A DNA stretch of 57,873 nt from Bacillota bacterium (lineage in GTDB: Bacteria > Bacillota > Sulfobacillia > JAJZYS01 > JAILZS01). This document shows positions 9,262-17,199 of this stretch, one piece after another; position 1 is the first letter of the stretch; each line of letters opens with the position of its first letter. A model generated the notes under the pieces. It saw only the letters and a program-made list of their open reading frames with translations. It had not been told where the DNA came from and did no database searches. The position numbers and the translations under genes were made by a program. The stretch covers positions 1-57,873 of the forward strand of contig JAILZS010000012.1 in NCBI GenBank assembly GCA_023512375.1, given 5' to 3'.

Positions 9262-10723
9262 AGCCGTCTCCCTCCTCCCGGCCGCCCGCCGCGGCCTTCT
9301 CCCACCCTTCGGCGCTCTCCCGCCAGTGCCGCCGCGCGGCGGCGACGAACGCCCGCACCCGCGCCGCGTCCTTCCACCCCGGCCGTCCCTCCTCCACGCC
9401 GGAGGAGACGTCGACCCCGTAGGGATCGACGGCCGCCACGGCGGCCGCCACGTTGTCCGGGTCGAGCCCGCCCGCCAGCACGAGGCGGCGCACGCCCGCC
9501 CCCAGGCGCGCAGCCTGAGCCATGTCCAGGTGGCCGCCGCGGCCGTCGGGGCGCGCCCCCAGGCGCGCGTCCACAAGCGGGAGCGCCCCCGCCGCCAGGG
9601 CGGCGCGAGCCCTCTCCACGGCGTCCGGACCCGGCGCCACGGCCGCCAGCACGTCGAGCCCCTCCCTCGCCAGGGCGCGCACCTCCTCCGGCTGCCAGTC
9701 GGCGTCGTGCAGCTGCACCCCCGTAAGGCCCGCCCTGCGCGCCGTCTCGACCACTTCGGGCAGGGGCGTGGAGGCGAACACCCCCACCCGTTCCGCCTCC
9801 AGCCCCTCCCCTAGGGCGCGGGCCGTACCGGCGTCGACCCGACGCGGGCTAGGGGCGAAGACGAAGCCGACGGCGTCGGCGCCGGCCTCCACCGCCTGCT
9901 GCGCGTCCTCGCGCCGGATCACGCCGCACACCTTCACGTACGTCCTTCCCGCCTGCCGCAGGGCGCGCGCCGCCGCCTCGGGCGCGGCGCTGCGCATGAG
10001 GTACTCGCCCACGAGGACCCCGTCCGCCCCCGCGCGCACCGCCCGGCGCACGTCCGCGGGCGAGACCAGGCCGCTCTCGGCCAGGGCGAAGCGGTCGGTC
10101 GGCACGAGCGGGATGAGGCTGAGGGCGGTCTTCGTGTCCACCCGCAGGGTGGCCAGGTCGCGGTTGTTCACCCCGATGAGGCGCGCGCCCGCCTCGACGG
10201 CCAAGGCCACCTCCTCGGCCGTGTGCGCCTCCACCAGGGCCTCCATGCCGAGCGCCCGGGCCTGCGCCATGAGGTCCCCGAGCGCGCGACCCACAAGGGC
10301 GACGATGAGGAGGACCGCGTCCGCCCCCGCCGCCCGCGCCTGCACGATCTGGTAGGGGTCGACGACGAAGTCCTTCTGTAGCACCGGTAGGTCCACCGCC
10401 GCCCGCACGCGCTCGAGGTCCTCGAGCCGCCCGCCAAAGGCGGTGGGTTCGGTGAGCACCGACACCATGGCGGCGCCCGCCCGCGCGTAGGCGCGCGCCG
10501 TGCGTACCGGGTCGGCGTGGGCGGCGATCGCCCCCGCCGACGGGGAGGCGCGCTTGAACTCCGCCACCAGGGCGGGGCGCGGGGCGGCGCGCAGGCGCGC
10601 CCACACGTCGCGCGCCGGGCCGCGCGCCCGCGCCCGCGCCAAAAGCTCGTCCTCCCCCTCGCGGCGACGCGCCTCGGCCACCCGGGCCCGTGCCGCCTCC
10701 CCTAGGGCGGTGAGGGCGCTCAT
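9248..10723 (-). CDS. trpCF: Bifunctional indole-3-glycerol phosphate synthase / phosphoribosylanthranilate isomerase (TrpC-TrpF fusion)
   Basis: One uninterrupted 491-codon frame carries two TIM barrels in tandem. Residues about 1-258 are Trp[36 protein letters not shown] and [15 protein letters not shown]. Residues about 260-470 are TrpF: the catalytic-Cys motif [25 protein letters not shown] and GVDVSSGVE. The two catalyse consecutive steps (isomerisation, then ring closure). No stop or start signal separates them; the linker is only a few residues. Fusion is known from enterobacteria but Bacillota usually keep two genes. A short basic/Gly tail follows TrpF. The ATG overlaps the trpD stop by 4 nt. 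Confidence 0.94.
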   Translation of the reverse strand: MSALTALGEAARARVAEARRREGEDELLARARARGPARDVWARLRAAPRPALVAEFKRASPSAGAIAAHADPVRTARAYARAGAAMVSVLTEPTAFGGRLEDLERVRAAVDLPVLQKDFVVDPYQIVQARAAGADAVLLIVALVGRALGDLMAQARALGMEALVEAHTAEEVALAVEAGARLIGVNNRDLATLRVDTKTALSLIPLVPTDRFALAESGLVSPADVRRAVRAGADGVLVGEYLMRSAAPEAAARALRQAGRTYVKVCGVIRREDAQQAVEAGADAVGFVFAPSPRRVDAGTARALGEGLEAERVGVFASTPLPEVVETARRAGLTGVQLHDADWQPEEVRALAREGLDVLAAVAPGPDAVERARAALAAGALPLVDARLGARPDGRGGHLDMAQAARLGAGVRRLVLAGGLDPDNVAAAVAAVDPYGVDVSSGVEEGRPGWKDAARVRAFVAAARRHWRESAEGWEKAAAGGREEGDGYAAG

Positions 10724-11757
10724 ACCGCGCGCTCCCCGCTGCCGGCCAGGGAGACGAAGCGCCGCAGCGCCTCCAGGCGTTCGGCCGCGGCACCGCTGTC
10801 GAGGGAGCGGGCGGCGAGCGCCATCCCCTCCCGCAGGTCCTCCGCACGTCCTGCCACGTACAGCGCGGCGGCGGCGTTCAGCAGCACGGTGTCGCGCGCG
10901 GGGCCCCGCTCGCCGGCCAGGACGGAGCGGGCGACGGAGGCCGAGGCGTCGGCGTCCGCCACCGTCAGGTCGTCCAGATCGCAGGGCGCCACGCCGAGGG
11001 CGCGGGGGTCGATCACCTGCGGCACCAGCCGGCCGTCCCTCACCTCGACGGCGTCGGCGGGGGCGACGGGCGTGATCTCGTCGCACCCGGAGCGATCGTG
11101 CACCACCAAGGCATGCGCCGTGCCCAGGCGGGCGAGGGCTTCCGCCACAAGGGGAAGGTGTTCGGGCGAGCTTACGCCCACCACCTGGCGGTCGGCGCCC
11201 GCGGGGTTGGTGAGCGGGCCCAGGAGGTTCATCACCGTCCGCACGCCCAGCTCGCGCCGCACCGGCGCCACGTGGCGCATGGACGGGTGAAAGGAAGGGG
11301 CGAACAGGAAGGCGATGCCGACATCGTCGATGGCGCGGGCGGCGTCGGCCGCGTCCACCTCCAGCCGTACCCCCAGCCGCTCCAGGCAGTCGGCGCCGCC
11401 GCTTCGCCCCGAGGCCGCGCGGTTGCCGTGCTTGGCCACCGGTTGGCCTGCCCCGGCCACGACGAAGGCGGCTACGGTGGAGACGTTGAACGTGGAGCGT
11501 CCGTCGCCGCCCGTGCCGCAGGTGTCCACCAGGGGACGCGACCGCGCCGGCACCGGCGTGGCGGCATCGCGCATGGCGCGCGCCGCCCCCGCCAGAACGG
11601 CGGCGGACTCCGCCCCGGTCAGGCGCAGGGCGATCAGGAAGCCGGCCACCTGGGCGGGGGTCGCCTCGCCCCGCATGACCTCCGCCATCACCTCCGCCGC
11701 CGCCGCCTCGTCCAGGCCTCCCCCTCCCACGAGGGCGCCGATCGCCTCCCGGATCAT
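10720..11757 (-). CDS. trpD: Anthranilate phosphoribosyltransferase
   Basis: Adds phosphoribose from PRPP to anthranilate. The 345-residue protein has the glycine-rich PRPP motif VDTCGTGGDG, then STFNVSTVAAFVVAGAG, VAKHGNRAASGRSG, the NLLGPLTNPA motif and SGCDEI, all typical of TrpD. It starts with an ATG that overlaps the trpG stop as ATGA. The frame remains open far upstream but the family N-terminus (MIREAIGALVGGGGL) coincides with this ATG. Confidence 0.96.
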   Translation of the reverse strand: MIREAIGALVGGGGLDEAAAAEVMAEVMRGEATPAQVAGFLIALRLTGAESAAVLAGAARAMRDAATPVPARSRPLVDTCGTGGDGRSTFNVSTVAAFVVAGAGQPVAKHGNRAASGRSGGADCLERLGVRLEVDAADAARAIDDVGIAFLFAPSFHPSMRHVAPVRRELGVRTVMNLLGPLTNPAGADRQVVGVSSPEHLPLVAEALARLGTAHALVVHDRSGCDEITPVAPADAVEVRDGRLVPQVIDPRALGVAPCDLDDLTVADADASASVARSVLAGERGPARDTVLLNAAAALYVAGRAEDLREGMALAARSLDSGAAAERLEALRRFVSLAGSGERAV

Positions 11758-12338
11758 GAAGAACACCTCCCCACGAAGGCCCGCAGAATGGCGGGACCGT
11801 CCGGCGTGAGCACCGACTCGGGGTGGAACTGCAGCCCCTCCCACGCCAGATCCGCGAAGGTCAGGGCCATGACGGTTCCGTCCTCGGCCCGGGCGGTGAC
11901 CCGGGCGGGCCCGGGCGGTCGCGGCGCGACCGCCCAGGAGTGGTAGCGGCCGGCGGGAAAGGGGGACGGCAGCCCGGCCAGGAGGCCCTCCCCCGCGTGC
12001 AGGACCGGCCGCGCCTCGCCGTGCACCGGCTCCACCAGGCACAGCGCCGCCCCCACCGCCTCCGCCATGGCCTGATGACCGAGGCAGACGCCCAGGGCAG
12101 GCAGCTCGGGACGTCGGCGGGCGAGGCGGCGCAGAAGGCCCGGCATCGCTCCCGCCCGCGCCGGCACCCCGGGTCCCGGGGAGAAGACCACGCCGTCGAC
12201 GCCGGACAGGATCTCGTCGCCCATGAGCTCGGGCGCGTCGTTGCGTACCACCCGCACGGTGCAGCCGAGGGCGCCGAAGGCCTGCACGAGGTTGTGCGTG
12301 AAGGAGTCGTAGTTGTCGACCATGAGCAGCGTCGTCAT
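11754..12338 (-). CDS. trpG: Anthranilate synthase glutamine amidotransferase component
   Basis: A class I glutamine amidotransferase that supplies ammonia to TrpE. The 194 residues include DNYDSFTHNLVQ at the N-terminus, the nucleophile Cys85 in LGVCLGHQA, and the His-Glu pair in LQFHPES. It could also serve PabB as an amphibolic subunit, as in Bacillus; no separate pabA is visible here. ATG with GAGGAGGGGGA 5 nt upstream; 24 nt separates it from trpE. Confidence 0.95.
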   Translation of the reverse strand: MTTLLMVDNYDSFTHNLVQAFGALGCTVRVVRNDAPELMGDEILSGVDGVVFSPGPGVPARAGAMPGLLRRLARRRPELPALGVCLGHQAMAEAVGAALCLVEPVHGEARPVLHAGEGLLAGLPSPFPAGRYHSWAVAPRPPGPARVTARAEDGTVMALTFADLAWEGLQFHPESVLTPDGPAILRAFVGRCSS

Positions 12339-12362
12339 CCCCGTCCCCCTCCTCGGGCAGCC

Positions 12363-13772
12363 TCAGCGCCCCACCGCGCGCGTGGCCAGGACCGCCGTAT
12401 CCGCCCTGCCCGGCCAGCAGCTGCCCAGCACCGTGCGCGCCTTGGCCTGGATCTCCCGCCCTTCCGCCTCGAGATCGGAGCGGAAGACGATCCCTCCCCC
12501 CGCCCACACCTCGGCCAGGTCGGGGTGCTCTCGGGCGAACACCGCCGTCCGTAGGGTGATGGCCAGACGGGCCGGCCCGTCGGCCGCCAGGTAGCCGAAG
12601 GCGCCGGCGTACGGTCCGCGCGGTTCCCCCTCCAGCTCGGCGATGAGCTCCATGGCCCGCACCTTGGGGGCGCCGCTCACGGTGCCGGCCGGGAAGACGG
12701 CCGCGACGAGGTCGACGCTGTCCTTGTCCGCGGCCAGCGTGGCCTGGACGTGGGACGTGATGTGCAGGACCGTCGGGTGCATGCCCACCCGGAAGGCGGA
12801 GGTGACCGCCACCGACCCGAACCGCGCCACCCTCCCCAGGTCGTTGCGCCCCAGGTCGAGGAGCATGGCGTGCTCCGCCCGCTCCTTGGGATCGGCCAGG
12901 AGCTCCGCCCTCAGGCGCCGGTCCTCGGCCGGACCGGCGCCGCGCGGCCGGGTGCCGGCGATGGGCATGGTGCGCACGCGCCTGCCGCGCCGCGCCACCA
13001 AAAGTTCGGGAGAGGCGGAGGCGAGGTGCAGGCCGGCGAGGTGGACGTAGCCGCCGTAGCCCGCGCGATGGACGCGCAGGCGATCGTAGGCGTCCAGGGC
13101 CGGGCCGGGGACCTCCACCCGGAAGGGGCGGCCGACCACGATCTGGAAGGCCTCCCCCTCCCGCACGTAGGCGATCGCCCGGCGCACGGCCTCCCGGTGC
13201 TCCTCCGGGTCGGGCAGGAGGACGCGCGCTCGGGCAGGCGGCGCGCCCGCCGCCGGGGCCGTACCGGCCGTCAGGGCGCGGGCCGCCTCCCGCACCGCAG
13301 CCAGGGCGGCCTCGTCGGCCGGCTCCTCGAGCAGGGTCACCTCGCCCCCGCGTCCCCCGTCGATGCGCAGAAGGAGGCCCGGCCGCATGAGGGCCACGTC
13401 GGGACGAGCGTCGGGAATGAGAGGGAGGCGCTCCACCCGGGCGGCGAAGGGATAGCCGAGGAGGCCGAAGGCCGGGCGGCGCTCCGCCCCCGCCAGGGCG
13501 AGCGCCCGCCTCAGCCCCTCCGGTCCCGCCTCGGCCAGGGCGTGCACGCGGCCGCCCGCCTCCACCTCGAAGGGACGCCCGGGACGCGCCACGATTCGCG
13601 CCTTGGGGGCCAGGGCGAGGACGGCGAAGGACTGGCGGCCGTCCTCCAGGAGCACGCACTCGGGGTCGCCGAGGGCGCGAAGCAGGGCCACCGGGTCCGC
13701 CACCCGCACCCCGGCCAGGGGGCCCACGCCCCCCCCCAGGCCCGCATCCCTCCGTCCTGCCGCCATGGCCAC
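12363..13772 (-). CDS. trpE: Anthranilate synthase component I
   Basis: Makes anthranilate from chorismate with TrpG. The C-terminal chorismate-binding domain is complete: GEAFQIVVGR, SPELLV, PIAGTRPRG, HAMLLDLGRNDLGRV, HITSHVQ, FPAGTVSGAPK and the terminal IVFRSDLEAEGREIQAKA. A GTG at 13772 is preferred (469 aa): GGGGAGG stands 7 nt before it, against 13 nt for the ATG at 13766. First structural gene after a Trp T-box leader. PabB is an alternative for isolated homologues, but operon and leader both argue for TrpE. Confidence 0.94.
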   Translation of the reverse strand: MAMAAGRRDAGLGGGVGPLAGVRVADPVALLRALGDPECVLLEDGRQSFAVLALAPKARIVARPGRPFEVEAGGRVHALAEAGPEGLRRALALAGAERRPAFGLLGYPFAARVERLPLIPDARPDVALMRPGLLLRIDGGRGGEVTLLEEPADEAALAAVREAARALTAGTAPAAGAPPARARVLLPDPEEHREAVRRAIAYVREGEAFQIVVGRPFRVEVPGPALDAYDRLRVHRAGYGGYVHLAGLHLASASPELLVARRGRRVRTMPIAGTRPRGAGPAEDRRLRAELLADPKERAEHAMLLDLGRNDLGRVARFGSVAVTSAFRVGMHPTVLHITSHVQATLAADKDSVDLVAAVFPAGTVSGAPKVRAMELIAELEGEPRGPYAGAFGYLAADGPARLAITLRTAVFAREHPDLAEVWAGGGIVFRSDLEAEGREIQAKARTVLGSCWPGRADTAVLATRAVGR

Positions 13773-13795
13773 GTCCGCGCCTCCCCGTCGATACG

Positions 13796-14090
13796 AAAAA
13801 ACGGCTTCCGTCCCGCATCCGGGACGGAAGCCTACCTTCCGCGGTGCCACCCCGCTTGGGCCCCTCGGGCCCCTCCTCAGCCGGGCACGGGACACGCGTC
13901 CGATGCCCGCCCCCTTGTCACGGTGGGGCTCCGGCGACGCCTACGGCGCCTGGGGCGCCTTCGGATCGCGGCTTGCGGGCCCATTCCCGCGCCTCGGGCG
14001 ACCGGCCTCGCACCCTCGCCGGCTCGCTTGAGCCCTCGGTGCCGCGGTACTCTTCCCGCGCATCGCCCTGCCTGTTCGGTTCCGGTATGG
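13796..14090 (-). promoter_or_regulatory. T-box riboswitch, tryptophan specifier, before trpE
   Basis: Read on the minus strand, the leader has the diagnostic T-box core GGGTGGCACCGCGG (13839-13852). It is followed by a terminator with 12-bp arms (13803-13814 and 13821-13832) and a six-U run (13796-13801). Near the 5' end is GGGAAGAGTACC, the AGTA side of the Stem I specifier loop, then AGCGAGCCGG...GGCCGG of distal Stem I. The returning strand has GGGAATGGGCC, where TGG (13981-13983) is at the specifier position and is the Trp codon. Established mechanism: uncharged tRNA-Trp pairs with specifier and T-box and stabilises the antiterminator. It should control all eight downstream genes. Confidence 0.93.
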
Positions 14091-14095
14091 AAGGC

Positions 14096-14124
14096 AATAT
14101 ACGTGGGCGCCCACGGCCTGTCAA
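14096..14124 (-). promoter_or_regulatory. Sigma-A promoter of the trp-aro unit
   Basis: On the minus strand TTGACA (14119-14124) and TATATT (14096-14101) are separated by exactly 17 nt. This is the best promoter match in the window and places the transcript start a few bases before the T-box Stem I. Confidence 0.85.
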
Positions 14125-14198
14125 CCCCGTCGGCCCCGGACGAGGGCGGCGGCCGCGCTCGTGGGCTACAATGGCGCCATGAGCGCCCAACGCGGGAG

Positions 14199-14630
14199 GT
14201 GGAGCCCCTGGACTGCGTGTTCTGCGCCATCGCGCGCGGCGACCTGCCCAGCTACCGGGTCCTCGATGGCGACGACGTGATCGCCTTCCTCGACATCCAC
14301 CCCGTCGCCCCCGGTCACACCCTGGTGGTGCCGCGCCGCCACGCGGCCACGCTGTTGGAGATGCCTGAGGCCATGGCCGGACCCCTGTTCGCGGCGGTGG
14401 CGCGCGTCGCCCGCGCCGTGGCCCGCGCCCAGGGCGCCGACGGCGTCAACGTCCTGCAGGCGAACGGGCCCGCCGCCGGCCAGACGGTTGGCCATCTCCA
14501 CGTGCACGTCGTGCCGCGCCGCCACGGCGACGGCCTGCGCCTGCACATCCCATCCGGCCCCGAGGCGACCGACCGCACCGCCATGGCGGCGCAGGCCGAG
14601 CGCATCGCCGCCGCCCTCGCTGCCCTCTAG
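14199..14630 (+). CDS. HIT family (HINT-like) nucleotide-binding protein
   Basis: A small nucleotide hydrolase/transferase acting on purine nucleoside phosphoramidates or AMP-lysine type substrates. It has the N-terminal DCVFCAIARGD with CxxC, FLDIHPVAPGHTLVVP, NGPAAGQTVGHLHVHVVPR with the histidine triad HxHxH, and usual length (about 140 aa). No ATG is available in frame. GTG at 14199 is the only standard start, but GGGAGG (14194-14199) overlaps it. A CTG at 14208 would be ideally spaced (8 nt) and would give the family-typical Met-Asp-Cys start. The stop overlaps the convergent moaDE stop by 4 nt. Confidence 0.92.
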   Translation: MEPLDCVFCAIARGDLPSYRVLDGDDVIAFLDIHPVAPGHTLVVPRRHAATLLEMPEAMAGPLFAAVARVARAVARAQGADGVNVLQANGPAAGQTVGHLHVHVVPRRHGDGLRLHIPSGPEATDRTAMAAQAERIAAALAAL

Positions 14631-15364
14631 GCCGGGTCCGCAGGCCGGACGGGCGCCAAGGCGGCGCCCGTCACCGGCGTGCCCTCCACCCAGGCGGCGC
14701 CGTCCGGGCCGATCTCCCGCTTCCAGATCGGCACCTCCGCCTTGATGCGGTCGATGGCGGCGCGTGCGGCGGCGAAGGCGGCGTCGCGGTGGGGGGCCGA
14801 GGCCGCCACCACCACGGCCGTCTCGCCTACCGCCAGGGCGCCGATGCGGTGGGCGGCCGCCAGGCGGACCCCGGGATGGCGGGCCTCCACCTCCGCCAGG
14901 ATACGGACCATCTCCCGCTCCGCCAGGGGGATGTGGCTCTCGTACTCCAACCGCTCCGTCACCCGCCCCTCCGTACGCCCGCGCACCGTACCCTCGAACA
15001 CCACCACCGCTCCCGCCCCGCCGTGGCGCACCCGGTCCGCCAGCTCAGCCACCGCGATGGGTGCGCTCGTCACGCGCGCGTACGGCGCATCGCCGCCCGA
15101 CACGGGCGGGATGACCGCCACCTCCGCCCCGGGGGGGACCGGGGCGTCGTCGGTGGCATAGGCGTCGTCCACCGCCAGGGCGCACAGGGGTAGGAGGGAG
15201 GCAAGGGCGGGCGCCCGTTCCGCCAGAGCCTGGCGCACGTCGGCCACCCGCACCCTTCCCTCGCTGCCGGCCACCTCCAGCTCGAGGGAGCGCGTTCCCG
15301 CGCGTTCGGCCGCTACGGCGAAGAGGTGGACGCGCACCCGCGCCCCCCCCTCCGGCGCGGTCAC
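14627..15364 (-). CDS. Molybdopterin synthase, MoaD-MoaE fusion
   Basis: Converts cyclic pyranopterin monophosphate to molybdopterin. Residues about 9-91 are the ubiquitin-like sulfur carrier MoaD, ending VAVIPPVSGG; residues about 98-235 are MoaE, with GTVRGR, AAHRIGALAVGE and the active-site lysines in DRIKAEVPIWKRE (K208, K215). The Gly-Gly that must be thiocarboxylated at its free C-terminus is internal here (90-91). A processing cleavage after Gly91 is therefore expected, as described for mycobacterial MoaX. GTG start overlaps the stop of the Asp23-family gene. MoaA for the previous step is encoded at 54972-56003. Confidence 0.93.
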   Translation of the reverse strand: MTAPEGGARVRVHLFAVAAERAGTRSLELEVAGSEGRVRVADVRQALAERAPALASLLPLCALAVDDAYATDDAPVPPGAEVAVIPPVSGGDAPYARVTSAPIAVAELADRVRHGGAGAVVVFEGTVRGRTEGRVTERLEYESHIPLAEREMVRILAEVEARHPGVRLAAAHRIGALAVGETAVVVAASAPHRDAAFAAARAAIDRIKAEVPIWKREIGPDGAAWVEGTPVTGAALAPVRPADPA

Positions 15365-15726
15365 GACCCGTCCCCCCCGCCATCGGGCCGCGCCTCGGCC
15401 CGAAACGCCCTTCCCCGCACCAGGCGTGCACGGGTGCGCACGCTGCGCACGCGGATCTCCGCCTCCACCACCGCATCCCCCCCGATCGATGCCGCCACCG
15501 AGTCGGCCACCCGCTCCGCCGCCCGCTTGAGGTCCTCGGCGCGAGCCCCGAACCGGGCGGCCGCGTACACCACCACGTGCAGGCGGCCGTCGCGCTCGTC
15601 CACCCGCACCCCGCGCGCCAGGTGGCGCACCGGCAGGAGGGGGGCTCCCGGTGCCGCACCCGGCCGCACCAGGCCGGCGATGGCCGCGGGGGCGATGGCG
15701 CAGCGGGCCGCCACCGCCGCCACCAC
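15361..15726 (-). CDS. Asp23/Gls24 (YloU-like) family protein
   Basis: About 120-135 residues with the Asp23/Gls24 core: an N-terminal helix region VVAAVAARCAIA, then RHLARGVRVDERDGRLHVVVYAAARFGARAEDLKRAAERVADSV and the final beta strand AEIRVRSVRTRARLV. In many Bacillota a YloU-like gene lies beside rpmB, as here (rpmB is 1 kb away). Function is unresolved; relatives act at the envelope or with fatty-acid kinase. GTG at 15726 is the first standard start, but the conserved GRLVLPDEVV lies just upstream. A CTG at 15771, right after an in-frame TAG and a G-rich run, would include it. Confidence 0.72.
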   Translation of the reverse strand: MVAAVAARCAIAPAAIAGLVRPGAAPGAPLLPVRHLARGVRVDERDGRLHVVVYAAARFGARAEDLKRAAERVADSVAASIGGDAVVEAEIRVRSVRTRARLVRGRAFRAEARPDGGGDGS

Positions 15727-15850
15727 CTCGTCCGGCAGGACGAGCCGCCCCAGGCCGGTGGCGCGTTCCAGTCCCTACCCCCCCCGCGCACCCATTGTAG
15801 CGCGCGCCCGAGCGACCGCCGGGTCGACCGGGTGCTATGCTGACAGCGTC

Positions 15851-16846
15851 ATGACAGGGCGCGACGGCATCGACGATCGCTTCGCCCGCCGCCTCCTGGC
15901 GGCGGCGGTGGGCATCCTGTGGCTGGTCGACGGCCTACTCCAGTTCCGGCCCGAGATGGCCATGAATTCCCTCGCCATGGTGGCGATGGGGGGCTGGGAC
16001 CAGCCCGCCTGGCTCCTCAACGCCGTGGACGGCGTCCTCATGGCCGTCTACCGTCACCGCCTGCTCGCGCCGTTCGACCTCGCCCTCGGCCTGGGCCAGG
16101 CGGCGATCGGAGCGCTCCTCCTCGCCGTCGGCCCCGACGCCCGCCTGGGGCGCACCGCCCTCTGGGCGTCGGTCGTCGCGGCCGCCGTCGTGTGGACGCT
16201 GGGCGAGTGGATGGGAGGCCTGTGGACCTTCGCGGCGGGGGGGTTCAGCTTCCTGTTCGGCGGACCCGGCCCGGTCGTCCCCTACGCCGTGGCCGCGGTC
16301 CTCCTCCTTCCGGTGGGGCGGCGCCTCGGCCCCGACCTGCCCACCGCCCTCCGCCGCGCTTGGGCGGGGCTGTGGCTCTTGGGCGCGCTGGCGCAGGCCG
16401 TGCCCGCGCTATGGCAACGCCCTGCCCTCGCCGACGCCTTCTCCGAGGCCCAGGTCCTCACCCGCCAGGCGTGGTGGACGCGTCCTATCGCCGCCGCGTC
16501 GGCGCTGGCCGGCCACCACCCGGCCCTGGTGAACGCCCTCGCCCTGGCCGCCGTGCTCCTGGTCGGCCTGGGCGCGCTCGGGCGGCGGCCTTCCCTCGCC
16601 CTCCACCTGTTCGTCGTCGCCTTCCTGGCCGCCGTCTGGTGGCTGGGGGAGAACTTCGGCGGCCTGCCGAGCGGCGCCGCCACCGACCCTTCCAGCGCCC
16701 CGGCCTGGGCCGCGCTGTACCTGCCGCTGTGGTGGCGCGCACGCGCCGCCCCGCGCAGCGCCGTGCTATACTCGGGGGGTACGGCCGCCGCGCCCTGGCG
16801 GTCGGCCGGTGAGGACGTCGTTCGTGCACGATCCGAGGAGGGGTAG
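15851..16846 (+). CDS. Multi-pass membrane protein with an internal repeat, function unknown
   Basis: A 331-residue hydrophobic protein with about eight membrane helices. Two similar blocks, GEWMGGLWTFAAGGFSFLFG around residue 118 and GENFGGLPSGAATD around residue 266, suggest an internal duplication. Similar GE..GG-containing membrane proteins of unknown function occur in Actinobacteria and Bacillota (from memory, not searched). The ATG has no clear Shine-Dalgarno; TATGCT at 15836-15841 could be a -10 giving a nearly leaderless mRNA. Its 3' end contains the rpmB promoter and its stop is next to the rpmB start. Confidence 0.7.
   Translation: MTGRDGIDDRFARRLLAAAVGILWLVDGLLQFRPEMAMNSLAMVAMGGWDQPAWLLNAVDGVLMAVYRHRLLAPFDLALGLGQAAIGALLLAVGPDARLGRTALWASVVAAAVVWTLGEWMGGLWTFAAGGFSFLFGGPGPVVPYAVAAVLLLPVGRRLGPDLPTALRRAWAGLWLLGALAQAVPALWQRPALADAFSEAQVLTRQAWWTRPIAAASALAGHHPALVNALALAAVLLVGLGALGRRPSLALHLFVVAFLAAVWWLGENFGGLPSGAATDPSSAPAWAALYLPLWWRARAAPRSAVLYSGGTAAAPWRSAGEDVVRARSEEG
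16764..16772 (+). promoter_or_regulatory. Extended -10 promoter for rpmB
   Basis: TGCTATACT is an extended -10 element (TG-N-TATACT) lying 75 nt before the rpmB start, inside the end of the preceding gene. No good -35 is visible. Confidence 0.5.
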
Positions 16847-16847
16847 C

Positions 16848-17039
16848 GTGGCCCGCCAGTGTGCCGTGTGCGGCAAGAAGGTGGCCTACGGCCACCGCGT
16901 CAGCCACTCCAACCGCAAGACCCTGAGGCGGTGGGAGCCCAACCTGCATCCTGTGCGCGCGGTGGTAAGGGACAAGGTGGTGCGCGTCCGCGTGTGCACG
17001 CGCTGCCTGCGCGCGGGCAAGGTGACGCGCGCGCTCTAG
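16848..17039 (+). CDS. rpmB: 50S ribosomal protein L28 (zinc-binding form)
   Basis: The 63-residue protein has the L28 signature CAVCGKK..YGHRVSHSNRKTLRRWEPNL and the C-terminal VCTRCLRAGKV. Both CxxC pairs (Cys5/Cys8 and near residues 52/55) are kept, so this is the zinc-ribbon C+ paralogue rather than the zinc-independent form. The GTG at 16848 is preceded by GAGGAGGGG with proper spacing. It faces the spoVM-rpe-prkC operon, the neighbour relationship known in Bacillus. Confidence 0.95.
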   Translation: MARQCAVCGKKVAYGHRVSHSNRKTLRRWEPNLHPVRAVVRDKVVRVRVCTRCLRAGKVTRAL

Positions 17040-17058
17040 CGGGTTGGCAGCCGCCGCC

Positions 17059-17139
17059 TCAGCCTCGCGACCAGAGGCGCACCAGGAGGAGCAGGAACGA
17101 GCCCACCAGCTTGGGTACGCGGACCACGTGGACGCGCAC
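17059..17139 (-). CDS. spoVM: SpoVM-like 26-residue spore coat localisation peptide
   Basis: An 81-nt frame encodes exactly 26 residues beginning MRVHVVRVPKLVG and ending RLWSRG, the same length as Bacillus SpoVM. It shares the pattern basic residue at 2, hydrophobic face, the key Pro9-Lys10, Gly13, then a hydrophobic helix and basic end. SpoVM is an amphipathic helix that recognises the convex forespore membrane and recruits SpoIVA for coat and cortex assembly; Pro9 is essential there. A GTG start has AAAGGGGG about 9 nt upstream. It lies between rpe and rpmB, exactly the SpoVM locus in Bacillus. Too short for default gene callers. Confidence 0.88.
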   Translation of the reverse strand: MRVHVVRVPKLVGSFLLLLVRLWSRG

Positions 17140-17181
17140 GCCCCGTCGCCCCCTTTCGCCCGCGCCGACGGCGCGCGGGCA

Positions 17182-17196
17182 CGCGTATTCTACGCG
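17182..17196 (-). promoter_or_regulatory. Inverted repeat with -10-like TAGAAT upstream of spoVM
   Basis: CGCGTA-TTC-TACGCG is a 6-bp inverted repeat in the 60-nt rpe-spoVM gap. On the minus strand it contains TAGAAT (17187-17192), about 48 nt before the spoVM start, which could be a -10 or part of a sigma-E-like element. No -35 is convincing. Confidence 0.3.
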
Positions 17197-17199
17197 CCG

